A stretch of DNA of 64,000 nucleotides. Origin: Formicarius rufipectus (lineage: Eukaryota; Chordata; Aves; Passeriformes; Formicariidae). Made by a program: the position numbers and the translations under genes. Location: assembly GCA_013399695.1 (NCBI GenBank), contig VXAU01001757.1:686619-750618 (forward strand), in the 5' to 3' direction. This document shows positions 22,684 through 34,600 of this stretch, piece by piece (positions within the stretch are counted from its first letter, which is position 1; the number at the start of each line of letters is the position of its first letter). The notes under the pieces were generated by a model. The model saw only the letters and a program-made list of their open reading frames with translations, was not told the DNA's origin and ran no database searches.

Positions 22684-25600
22684 GTGAGTAAGGCCAGGAG
22701 TCCGTCCTGGGATGGGGGGGTGGGGGGGGGCTGTGCACGCGGCACCGGGATTCGGGGGTGTTTTGGGATTTGAGATGGGGCAAGAGTGGATCTCGTCATC
22801 TGGTGTGAGTATTTAAAAGAAAAATAAAATAAAAGAAACAGGCAGGAAGGAAGCTGGTCTTATAAAAATTCATGAAGATTATTCTTCCTCTTTCAAGAAC
22901 TGGATTATAAAAATATCCGTAGCTGTGGCAAAAGCCCTGGCAGCCCCCAAGGGAGTTGACTTGCCTTTGTGAGGCACACGGAAGCAGAACCTCTCCCCTC
23001 ATGCCTTGTGAATCTGTTAGTCCCTGTCGGACAGGGCAGCCTGCACACCTGAGCTGGGCAGGGGAGCAGAGGCTGAGATGGAGCACAGGGGCTTTGGAGG
23101 GGTTTCTTTTCCAAAGGGATATTCATTGTGCCAGAGGTGGGCAAAGCTTTTTGCTGCACTCCTGCCGAGCATCGGGATGGAAGCAGCAGCTTGACCACAG
23201 AGTCAGCTCCTGCCTTGCCTGGTGTTTACAGTCACAGGAGCTGAAGCTTTGAGCTCTTGTATAATGAATGTGTTCCTCTTCATTCCACCTCACCCACCCT
23301 CACATCTCGCCTTTTCAAAAGCTGGCACGCAATTGTTCTTTCTCCAGCTGGTGATCCATCAGCTGTTAAGAGATTCGTGGATGAGTTGGGGGTGTCTCTC
23401 CGTCCCTGCAAGAATGGACTGAGCAGCAGCCTGGCCCACTGGGTCCCCAACAGCAGTCTGCACAGTCTGTCCTTGGAGGAGATCCTAATAAACCACCCTG
23501 CAGTGACTTCCAGCCTTCCCAGGTTCCTGCTGCCTTTTTGTCTTCAAGGGTTTGGTCTGGGCTCAGCGTGTGTTGAACACCTGCACTTCCCTGCCAAGGC
23601 TGGGGCTGAGTCAGAGCTGAAATGCTCTGCAGGGACATGCTGCCTGTAATTATTTTGTGCATTATCTTTTCCCAAACACCCAAACCCTCTGTTGATGTCC
23701 TTCCTTTTTGCTTCAATGCTGCATTTTTCTGCTTGCATAAGCTCTGAAAAATTGGAACTTAAAAGTAACACTCTGGTTGACTGGAGTGACCTTCTTACTA
23801 AAAAACGTGATTCTTGAGGGTGGAAAATACGGAGTTTTTCACTTCTTTTTTAGGTGGCTGTTTTAGGTTTGGGGAGATGGGCCTGGAAGCATCAGGGTTT
23901 GTCACAGAACTGAGAGTGTGAGTTTGGTCAGATTTACTGGAAAGGCAAGTTGAGCAGAAATGGGGCAAGTCTTATCTTTGAGAGCTGTGAGAGGAGGGAA
24001 AGTGCTGCTGGAGCAATTGGGTTAACTGGGAGGGAGTGTTCTTGCCCCAGCTCTGAGTCACTGGGCAGTGGGGATGTCTCCCCACGTCTCTCTGCGTGGG
24101 GTGAGCCAAGAAACGCCCTTGAGAACTTCAGGTGAGATGCTCGGAGTTGTGAAGGAGAATGAGGTGGAGTCGGTGCGTGTAGTGAACCATCACACCACAC
24201 CCCAGCATGTGTGCTCCCAGAAAAGACAGGGACCTCCCCAACTTCTCTTCAGCACCATTTCACAGCCTTGAGGGATGTAGGAGATGTTTGTTCTCAACCA
24301 TTTAGAAGAGACAGCACAGGGCAAAATGTGGAGGAAGATTTGGGGAGGGGGAATGCTGCTAACAGAGGTTGCTCTGTGTTTCTCTCCCTGGCTCAGTGGG
24401 TTTGCTGCAGACAGGGATGACCTCTGGGTGTTTAAAAAGAGGAAAATTAGGTCAGTTGTCTGTGCTGGAGGGCTGGGGGCAGCAGGATGGCTGCAAGATG
24501 GGTCAGCCTTGTGTAGTGTCTGGGAAAATGGAGCAGGACACAAAACCTGGTGGGGGCAAATGCTCCTCTTGTTTCTGGGGTGTTAAAGTGGGGCGTCGGG
24601 GCTGGGCACAGCTCCTGCCTGTGCACAGCTGGGATGGATGGGACGTGGGTCCCAGGGTGGGACCTGTCCTGATGGGTGGGAGAGCCTCTTCTGCATTGCA
24701 GGGAGATGCATGTGTGAATCCAGGGCTGAGATTTTTGGCTCTCGTGCTGGACACCCTGTGGGTGTCTGTGTCGAGTCTGTGCAGGAGCGGCGCGTGTCCC
24801 TGCGGGCAATCCCTGCTCAGGATGAGGCACACAGGCATTGCCCAAACCAGCAGCCAGCTACTGTTTTGTTGACATGAAGAATCCTGTGAGCTGCATTAGT
24901 TACTTATTTATTCACTGTCATAGGTTTCTGTAGCTGAATTTTAGTAGGGGGGATGCTACCAGAGTGGCCTCTGTTAGAAGCTGCCAGAAGCTGCCCCTGT
25001 CCTGTGGAGCCAAGGACAGTCACGTCCAGGAGGGACCTCCTGTTTGAGCCAATTAAGAATCACAGTCACCCTCTGTGATAACATATTTAAGAATTTAGGA
25101 GTGTGGGGCAGTTGGAAATTCCAGCCATGAGATAACACAGAGACCAAGGTGGGAGCAGGAGGAGGAGGGACCCCATGCTGGAGCAGGGGGGGGGTGAAGG
25201 AGTCAAAGCTGTGCCCTCCCTGCAGCCCCTGGAGGAACAGGTGGATGCAGAAGGAGCTGTTGCCCTGTGGGAGGCCCAGGATGGAGCGAGATCCTGGAAG
25301 AGACTTGCAGCCGTGACTCTTGGAGAAGCAGCCCCACCTGGAGTAGGATTTTCCCCCAGTAGAAGTGTTGCCCGAGGGGTGGACTCACAATGGAGAGTCT
25401 GTCGAGGACTGTCTCCTGTGGGAGGGACCCCATGGGAGCAGGGGAAGAACTCAGAGCTGTGGCCTCCCTGCAGCCCGTGGGCAGGACCGTGGGGGAGCAG
25501 CTGTGCCCCTGCAGCCCACGGAGCCCATCGGGGTGCAGAGACCCGACTGCCCCCCATGGAGTGACCCCCAGGACAAGAGCAATGGCAGCAACAACCACCA

Positions 25601-28600
25601 ACTGCAAACCCCCATTCCCTGCTCCCTTGAACTGCTGGAAAGAGAGAAGAGTGGGAGAAGAAAGGTGTTCTTAAGACTGACTTATTTCTTACTTTTTAGT
25701 TTTATTACTTTTACTTCTTACCTTGTTAGTAATAAATGTACGTATTTAGCCACTCTAGTTTGCTTTGCCATTATCTCTCAGCTGTTTTTTTGCCTTTTCT
25801 CCTTTTCCTTTCCCTCTGGGAAAGGGGGAGGCCTGGAGGTTTGGGTGGACACTGGGTGAAAACCACCACATTCACCTGTCTAATGATGAAGCACCAGCTC
25901 AACTCTTCAGTTGCACCAGGGAATTCCTCTGTGCCGCCTTCAGAGAAAAGCGGCCGCTGTTCACATCAGTCCGCGTGCGAAACAGCAGCGTGAGGTTTGG
26001 ACTCTGACCCTTTTTGAGGGCAGCTGATTGGAGAGGCAAACTGCCCAAAGGCCAAGCCTTCGGGGCACACAAAACATGCCTGAGAGGTTTCAGTCAGCTT
26101 GCCCAGACTATTGTAAAACTGCCTTTTAAAGCCCCACCATATGATGATTATTAGTATTATTTCTCGGCATGCTCTCAGGCCGGCCAGATGGCAACCTAAG
26201 TCTGCTGTTTGTTAACTAGACCTCAAATGCAGACCATCAAATAAAAATAAAAAAATAAAAAATAAAAACCCCTTTCCCGAGGCACAGAGTTGATTTTGGA
26301 GTGAACATTGACCTGACATGCTGTCGCTATGAATGGGCTCCATGGCTGCTAATCAAAGGTCTGTTTTGGTGGTGGTTTAAATTTGATTATCTGGGAAGAT
26401 CCACACAGATCTCCCTCTGGGATGGCAGAGGATTTCTGTCCTCTGGTTTGGGTGATTTTTTTTTTAAAATTTTTTGTTAGATGGGAAGCTGTGTGTGGTT
26501 CAAGCTGGAGCTTGCTGTGGGGCTGGATGGAATCCTGGGCTGCTTGGAGAGGGCTGACACATCTCAGAGAAGGGGAGTGAGTTGTTCCCTTTGTGGTTAA
26601 CGCCTAGAAACCTCAGATAAAACCACATTTCTCTGGGTTGGATGCTGTGCAGATGCTTGCTAAACATAGCCATGGCCTGGAAGTGTTCATAGTCCATAGA
26701 GGAAGGGTGGGGAATGAAGCTGAAGTTTCAAGGGCCATGGCCAAGGTCAGAGTAGTGGAGAATGAGGATGGTGACTCATGTGGGTGCACGGGCTGAGCTG
26801 GAAGGGCTGTGCTCCTGCTGCAAAGCCCTGGGGATGGGGACAGGGAAGGGGAGGTAGCTGGTGGTGGCCCCAGCCCATGGTGATGTAGCCCCAGTCAGGA
26901 GCTACCCCCCACCAGCTGCATCTCACACCATCTTCTGGGCACCTCGAGTTGAAAGCTGTGTTGTCTCCCTGTCCTCTGAGGAAGCAGGAACCTCTCCTGG
27001 TGGAGGAGGCAAAGTTGAAGGTGATGCTGCTGGAGAAGGTCACTGTGCCAGGGCTGCCCAGCTCACACCTCCAGCCTTTCACCCCTGGGCATTTGTTTTT
27101 CCTTTTTCCTTAATGGAAGCAGAATCCTGTGCCTGAACTTTAATCTCCTGCTCTGTAGGGCTGGGCAGGGGGCCAAGCCAGAGGCAATGAAGGCGGGCTG
27201 AGGGTCTCCAGCCCCGCCAGCTGGGATTACTGGGGTTCCCTTGCAGTGTTTCTGGCCCTCTGCACCCTGTGCAGCCTTGCCCAAAATGCCGCTTGTGTGC
27301 CCAGCTGAGTCATGGCACAGTGGCTGCTCCCCACAGCAGCCCTGGGAGGTGCAGGCTGAGGGGTCAGAGCTGGGGTTTGAGGAGGGGTTTTGGTTCCACA
27401 GCCGTGGTGCCCCTGCATGAGGAGCACACGGAAATAATTCCCCCTTGGAAACCTGTCCTCTGGCTGATGGATTGAAAGGAGCAGGACTAGGCCAACCTGG
27501 ATGAGGCAGCCTGTGGTGCCCTCCTGGGGAGAGGGAGATGTCAAATGACTCTGCAGTTTTTGGTTTATTTATTTTTACCTGTCTGCCAGCACTGCCCGTC
27601 CCCCTGTGGGGCTGCAAACACTGCCCGAGGGCAGCCCAGTGTGACCCACTGGTGTGGGGCCCTGGCAGCTCAGCTGACAGGTGCTGGCTGGGACTTTCCT
27701 GCACCCCTGAGCAGAAGGGGAGTGGTGGCCCTGATTTACCTCCTGCATGTCATTCACCCGAGGCTTTCCTAGGCTGGGCCGTGGTGGCTTTTCTTTTCCT
27801 GCAGCCGTGGAGGCAGCGAGTTCAGCCCACGAGCAGCTGTCCCTGTGTGGGTGCTCCTGCAGCCCAGGGTTGGGATGTGCATGGGGGAGTGGAGCTGTGA
27901 AGTGGAGCTGCTGCCTGGCAGAAGGGCTCAGCCTCAGTCCCCTGTTTCCTTGGGAGGTTTTGTGTTTTAAACTAGCTTAGCCCTGTTCCAGGGAAGACGA
28001 GGTGATGCACCCAGCAGCTTTTGGTGCACCTTTACCTGTGCCAGTGAACCAGAGGAGCACTGTGGCTGCTGTGGGGTGTTTTAAGCATCACAGAATATGC
28101 TGAGCTGGAAGGGACCCATAACAATCATCAAAATCCATCTCCTGGCCCTTCACAGACACCCCAGCAATCCCACCCTGTCCCTGAGAGCCTTTTCCAAATG
28201 CTCCTGGATCTCTTGCAGCCTCGGGGCTGTGCCTACTGCCCCGGGGAGCCTGTTCAGTGCCCACCACCCTCTGGGGGAAGAACCTTTTCCCAATATCCAA
28301 CCTAACCCTCCCCTGGCAGAGATTCATCGTGTGGTTTACCTAAACCTGGATTAGTCATCTGAACTGGATGAGGTTTTTCCAGTTCCCTTAAAAAGCTGTA
28401 GACTAAACACACATACTTGCTGCCGTTGTCCCAAGTGAAAACAGATGACATTAAACTGGAGTCGGTGAATGAATTCAAGTTGTTCCCTCTGCCTGTGCCT
28501 CAGTTATCCCACAGGCAGAAGGGTGATGGGAAGCAGAGCCTTGGAGGTGATGTGAGCTTTGGTTCCTGTGGGCTAAAACCCACTGCCCAAGGGTGTAGTG

Positions 28601-31600
28601 CTCTGTTCCTTTGCTGTCTGAGCAGCTTTTCCTTGCTGCTGGCTGTGGAGACAGCTCTGTGTTCCTGGCTTCTGCACGCTTTGCGCTGTGGGCTTGGCAG
28701 AAGTTGTGTAAGAGACAGCTCCTGTCGCTCATTTCCATGAAGAAAACAGAATACCACATGCATATAAATGCCCAAGTGTTCATTCAGAAACGTTTTGCCC
28801 CCTCAAGGGGACCTTGTGGTTTGTGTTCATATTGCACGGAATGAAGGCAGTGTCCCTGAGAGCATCTGTGTGTGGCTGTCCCCTGGAGCAGGGATGCTGA
28901 GATAGCAGGGAGGGCAGTGGCCATCCCTGTGTGCTGCCCTTGTGCTGGCCTTCTGTGTGGAGAGGCTGATCTTGTGACCCCTGCTCATGGGGCTTTGCAA
29001 GGGCCTTGCTGGTGGGAGTAAGGTCAGCAGCACTGGACAATGTCTTTTGTTGAGGCCTTTGAATAAAGGTTGGGGTTCCTGGGGGAGATGGGCAGGGAGA
29101 GCCACACACTGGGATCGCAGAGCTGGTGGGATGTGGAAAGATGCAAAGGAGATCATGGAGAGGGGGAAAGCGGTAAGGAATGTTTGTCCTGATGGTGTTG
29201 GGAGGCAGCCAGATGGGCCACAGTCTAGGGGCACCCTGAGCATCATGTGGGGCAGAATTTGGTGTTGTTTTGTTAGTCAGGAAGTGCAGATCCATTGAAA
29301 TTCAAGGTTTTTGTGGAACTCCACCAGCCTGCACAGGAAGGGTGCTCATGGCTGTGGTTTGAGATCAGAGAAACCTCATGTTCTCAGGGCTGCTGCCCAT
29401 CCCAACCCCAGGAGGTTATTTAGGGGAAGGGATGAGGTTCTCTTTTTGCATAGATAAAAATTTTCTGTCTTTAGAGTGTCATCACACTTCTGAAATGTCT
29501 CTTCTTTGGTTGGGATTTGTATTTCCATTCTGATGTATATGAGCAGTCCAGTAAACCACATTGGGTGCTGCTCCCCTTTGGAGATATGACCTTGGCAGCT
29601 CAAGTCCTTAAGGATTTGTGTTTTTAGAAAAACCCAAAAACCAGACAAAACCCCACCCCTTTTTACCCTTTAAAAAGGCTGCTCTCCCTTTTATAGATCA
29701 GCTGAGAACAACCGGTGGCTCATTATCTCCCAGCAATGCCTTGTCAGCATCACTGCAGAGAACAGATCTTGTTTTGTAGCGGAAATTGTTACATGTGGAC
29801 GTCAGAAAAGCAGAAGAATACCCTGTTAGAGCCTATTTTTCTCCATGCTTTAATTACCTAAATCCCTCTCCTATTCCAGCCTCTTGTCTCCTTTGCATCT
29901 GATGAGATTTCCTCTGCTCTTCCCCCACAAACAGGTAAATACTGTATCTGCACCCATTTTTATTTGGTTGCAGACAGGGATAGGAAATGAATGAATGACT
30001 GGACACAGCAGCAGGGAAAGGTGGGTTGTTATCATCTCCCCTATGGTAATTGTGGCTTCTCAGAAATCCCGTTGTTTTGTGGGTTTTCCAACAGTCTCTG
30101 CTGTCCCTGTGTTGTTCTACTGCAGACTTGCTGCTCTGGCAGACACTGACTGCCCTCAAAGAAAAATATTGGCTCAACTGTTTAAGCTCCTGTGGCTGAA
30201 TTCCGGTTTGGGGTCGGTGCCCAGCCTGACTTCAGGCACTGCTTGTAGCCTGTGTCTCCCGCTGCTGCCTGAGTGGGGCCATCAGCAGAGATCTGGGGAC
30301 TGGAGGGACCGTGACGGGTGAAACTGGTGTGTGCAGTGGGACCAGCCCCCTCTCCCTCCTCCTCACCCTGTGCTGAGGTTTCCTCTCCCATCCCTGCCTT
30401 GCCGTGACCTCCAGGAGTTACTCTGGGAAACCAGAACACACCGTCTGGAGTTGAGATTTTGCACTAAGTGAGGCTTTTATTGCTTCTCCTCATGAACACC
30501 ATAAAGGACAGCATCCAACCTCGTCCTCCCATCGCTTCCCCCCTCCCCATCCCCCTCGGTCCTGCTGGGAGGGCACCCGGAGGAGGCAGCACAGCCCCGG
30601 GGCTGGAGATTCCCAGGAAAGTGGAGGCGGTGGTGGCCAGACAAGGTGGCCCTTTGACATTTCCAGAGTGGCCTTTCAGAGCTGTGAGGTGTCCCCGCTC
30701 CTCCCAGGGCTGCCACACAGACAGCCGAGCGAGGAATGCGGCGCACAATGGCCCAGTGTCGGCCCCCATAAAGCCCCACTTCTTCTGCGCTCCACAAAGG
30801 GGCTCTGAGTGGGGGCTCAGCCCTGGCCCCACTGACCCTCCCACGGAGCCGCTGCGGCTGCCAGGCCTTGGTTGGAGCCGAGGGAGAGGGGAGGAGAAAC
30901 CCAATGCGGGGCTCTTCTCCTGCTCTGCCCTTCCCCACGTGCTCATTCAAATCCACCGGCCTCAGGGAGGATCAGGACGTGGGTTTTGAGGAGTCTTGGG
31001 TTCCTCGCGGTGGGAGGACACAGCCTCGAGCTGCCCCCAGGAGGTTCAGGTTGGACATCAGGAAGAATTTCTTCATGTTGTCAGGCATTGGAAGGGGCTG
31101 CTCAGGAGTTGGTGGAGTCACCGTTCCTGGGGGCGTTCAAGGAATGACTGGAGGTGGCTCTCAGTGCTCTGGTTTAATTGACGAGGTGGTGATGGATCAC
31201 AGGTTGGATTCTACGGTCTTGGAGATCTTTTCCAATCTAAATGACTCAGTGATTGAGTGTTAACAGCGTTGGTTTTCCCCCCTTCTCCACGGACACCCCC
31301 TTGTCGTGGGGGAGAAGCTCGTGTGCCCTTATGAGGTTGTGAGCTATGCTGGCGGTGGTTTATGCCTGCGGTAGGGTCTCCCATACTGGTCAGGTCTCAA
31401 CTGAAGGGTCAGACAAAGTGTGTCCTCGGGCAGGATGGGCTCATCAGCCGCCCGGCAGCCATCCTAGGAGAAGGACAACTCTAACTCCAAACCCGGGCAG
31501 ATGGAGCTCGCTCAACCCTGTCAGGCCATCCATCTAAGAGGAGGATACTCTAACCAAACCTACATCTTGAGGACCTCGCTGTCACTGTCCAAGCTTGCTA

Positions 31601-34600
31601 GGCCCTGGCAGATGAACCTCAGGAGTAAAGGGTGGGGCCAGTTCTGCGCACGCTGTGCCTCACCTAAAAAATCCACTGCGCAGACTTGAGGGATTCACCC
31701 ACTTTTCCAAAGTTCTGCAGCGACAGGCGAGGGACAAAACGGATCAGCGCGCTTGCAGCAAGCGTGGGTAAAACCCTCCCAAATCTTCGTTTGCGAAGTC
31801 TAGCCATGATGGTTTTCCCCCAAAGTGTCTTGGAACATTTAGCTTTCAAATGTTAACTTTTCCATGTTGCCCACGAAAATAAGCGAGATTCATCCCCTGG
31901 CTGCTGTCAGACATCACAGAACATCAGCGCCAAAGGAGCTGGGCTCGCTGGAGGAACACAGCGGTTTTAGAGACATCTCTTCTGAATCCTCCTAATCTTG
32001 TGCAGAATCCTTTTGTCTTATCCCATCAAAGTGTGACAAAGCCTTTTCATGGGGGTTGTTTTACAGATGCTCGGAGCTCAACGCGGTTTTCCTCATTCAT
32101 ACACTGCCGTTAATTGTGTCTGTTCCAGGAGCACCTCTGGGCCCTGCTGGGGTGAATGATGGGCAGAGCTGTCAGTGAAGGTTTCCCAGGGAAAGGGGAG
32201 GGGGTGGCATGCAGGAGAAGATGGAGATGCCACCAGGCTGGGGGAGGGCCCCTCACCAGTTCACCTGGGGCTGGTCCTGGCTGTGCTTCGGTATAATGAT
32301 GATGATATATTTGGCAAAACTCTTCTTCAAAGCTGTGGGGGATTTGCAGGGCTCACCCACGGGGCACGCCCTGGTTTGAGACCCCATGGAAGCTCCCTCC
32401 TGGTCTGACTCTGCCACACGATCTTGCCAGTCTCTGCTGTTTTAAAAAAGAAAGGCACAAAAGCTTGGTGGGTGATTTCAATGGCTGGCTCTTGGTCAGG
32501 CAGTCCCTGGGCTCTCAGTGACAGCTGGCCATCCAGGCTTTCCTGGTGTCTGGGAAAATATTCAAAATTAATTTCTCCCTTTCTTTCTCCTCAGGGGGAT
32601 AAAAAAAGGAAGAAAAGAAATGATTGAAGCTTGCTAAGGGTTTTCTGTTACACCATTAGCTGTGCACAGCTTGTCTCCCCACAGCCCCTAAGGCCATGGG
32701 CCTTCATCCTCCCATCCATCTTGTGCCTGTCGTGTCCCTGTTAAGATCAGCATGTTTCTGTGGAGAAGGAGTGGAGACCCCTTGCAGATGTGACTGCACA
32801 TCTTGGGCTGTCTCAGATCACAGATATTTTAATGCTTTGGTTGCCTTGTGGTGAGGCCTTGAGCTCCTGTGCAGTCTGTGCTGAGAAGTGCAGGGGGTGG
32901 CACTGCCCAAGCTCCCAGGTGGAGCCCATCCCTTCACTTCAGTGTGTCCTGTCCTGCCCATCAGGCCTGGGAGGGAATTCCCTACAGGATGCTCTGTGGG
33001 TTTAGGAGGTGTTCCCTGTTCTCCATGCTCTGCTCGTGGGACACTTCCAGGTGGGGTTCAGACTGTCTGCAGTGTTAGCAGTGGTCAGGGTGATGCAGGC
33101 AGGGCTGGGCTGGCTCTGGGGTGTCCCCTTAACTTCTGCACCTGTAAAGCTGCAGTTCCCTGAAAAATCCCACCATGGGGAAGGTTTGGTTGCCACTGGT
33201 GGCACAGATCACTTGGCCAGTGTTGGGATTTCCCACATCCTGTGGCTGTTTCCCCTTGGGAGGAGTGAAAAGGGTCTATGGGGGATGGAAGTAAAACCAG
33301 ACTGGCTTTTACAGGTGTATTTTGGGGTGTAGGTTGTTCCCTGGCCCGATACTTGGCTTTTATTTACACCCCCCTGCCCTGTGCCTCTGGGACACAGACA
33401 GTATCCACAGGGTGGCTGCATCCTGGTCCAAGCCAGGCTGCCTCCCTGCAGGAGCAGCTGCTGCCAGGGCAGAACGTGCAGCCTGAGAGCTGAGGGGCAT
33501 CAGATGCACCAGCTCCTGCCTTGGGGGGTCCCAAACCTGGTGTGTGGCCCCACTCCTGGAGGGTCAGATCATTCCTTGTTGGATCTAGACCTTGCACATG
33601 GTTTGTCTCTGCCAGCCAACAGTCACTTCCAGCTCCCTCTGCCAGTGTCTCCTGTGCTGGTGGTGGTTTTAATCGTTAGGAAACATGGATGAAGTTGATG
33701 GATGATGTGCTGGTGATCCACACTACCTGCATGGTCCCTAAAGTAAGCCTAACCATAAAATCCTGATGGAAATGAAAGCTGGCAGGGGACTTTGGTTACT
33801 GGAAGTCTGTTTTTGTCCCAGCACATCCTTCTATCAATTCTTTTTCAAGTGCTAAAAGTTGGCTGGCTTCAGTGGAGTTAATCATCATCTGAAATGGAGT
33901 TGAGCAATTGATGTTGCTGCATCAAAATGTTTCCCTCTTCCCTTCCCCCTCTTTCCCTCCACTTCCCCCCCAAAAAAAATTCTTGGCTGATCCTCAGAAT
34001 CCAGTTCAGTATTAAACTGTGGGTCTTTTCTTTCAAATTTCTGGATTTTTATGGGCACAATCGGTCTGTTAACAGGATTTTATTTTTTTTTGGTGATTTC
34101 AATGCATTTATATCATTGACCTTTGCTTTAAAAAGTGTCTGACAGTCTTTGCTGGGCTGGAGCTATAAAAAGGAGTGTTGTAAGGGGGCTTTATTCTATG
34201 GAAGCAATGACCACAGGCAAAGCTTTATATTTGCTGAGTGATTTAATTCTTGCACATGCAGGACTTGGCTCTGTGCCATGTGTAACATGTTGAAAAAAGG
34301 TCTGCTCGAGAGGCATTCAAACCAAACTTTCCAAAACAGTCTTTTTTACTTCTTTTTAAAAAGGAGAAGGAAAAGAAAAAAGCTTTCTTTCCTGTTATTT
34401 TTAAGCTAACAAGTAAAACCAAGGGAGTCTGCCCCAAAATGCTGCATTAAGCTCTAGCAGAGTCAGTGGGGAAATAAACCTCCTTTAAAGCAATGAAGTG
34501 GGAGTCTGGGTGGAAGGGGACAAAAGAGGAGGGTGTCATTAAGATAAAGGCTTGACCAGGGCCAGGAAGGAGGAAAATGCAGCACCCTGGACTGCAGGAG

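Noticed and set aside
27063..27704. 213-codon open frame on -
   Set aside because: Low-information, Ser/Pro/Gly-rich, overlapped by other frames on +; no gene signal.
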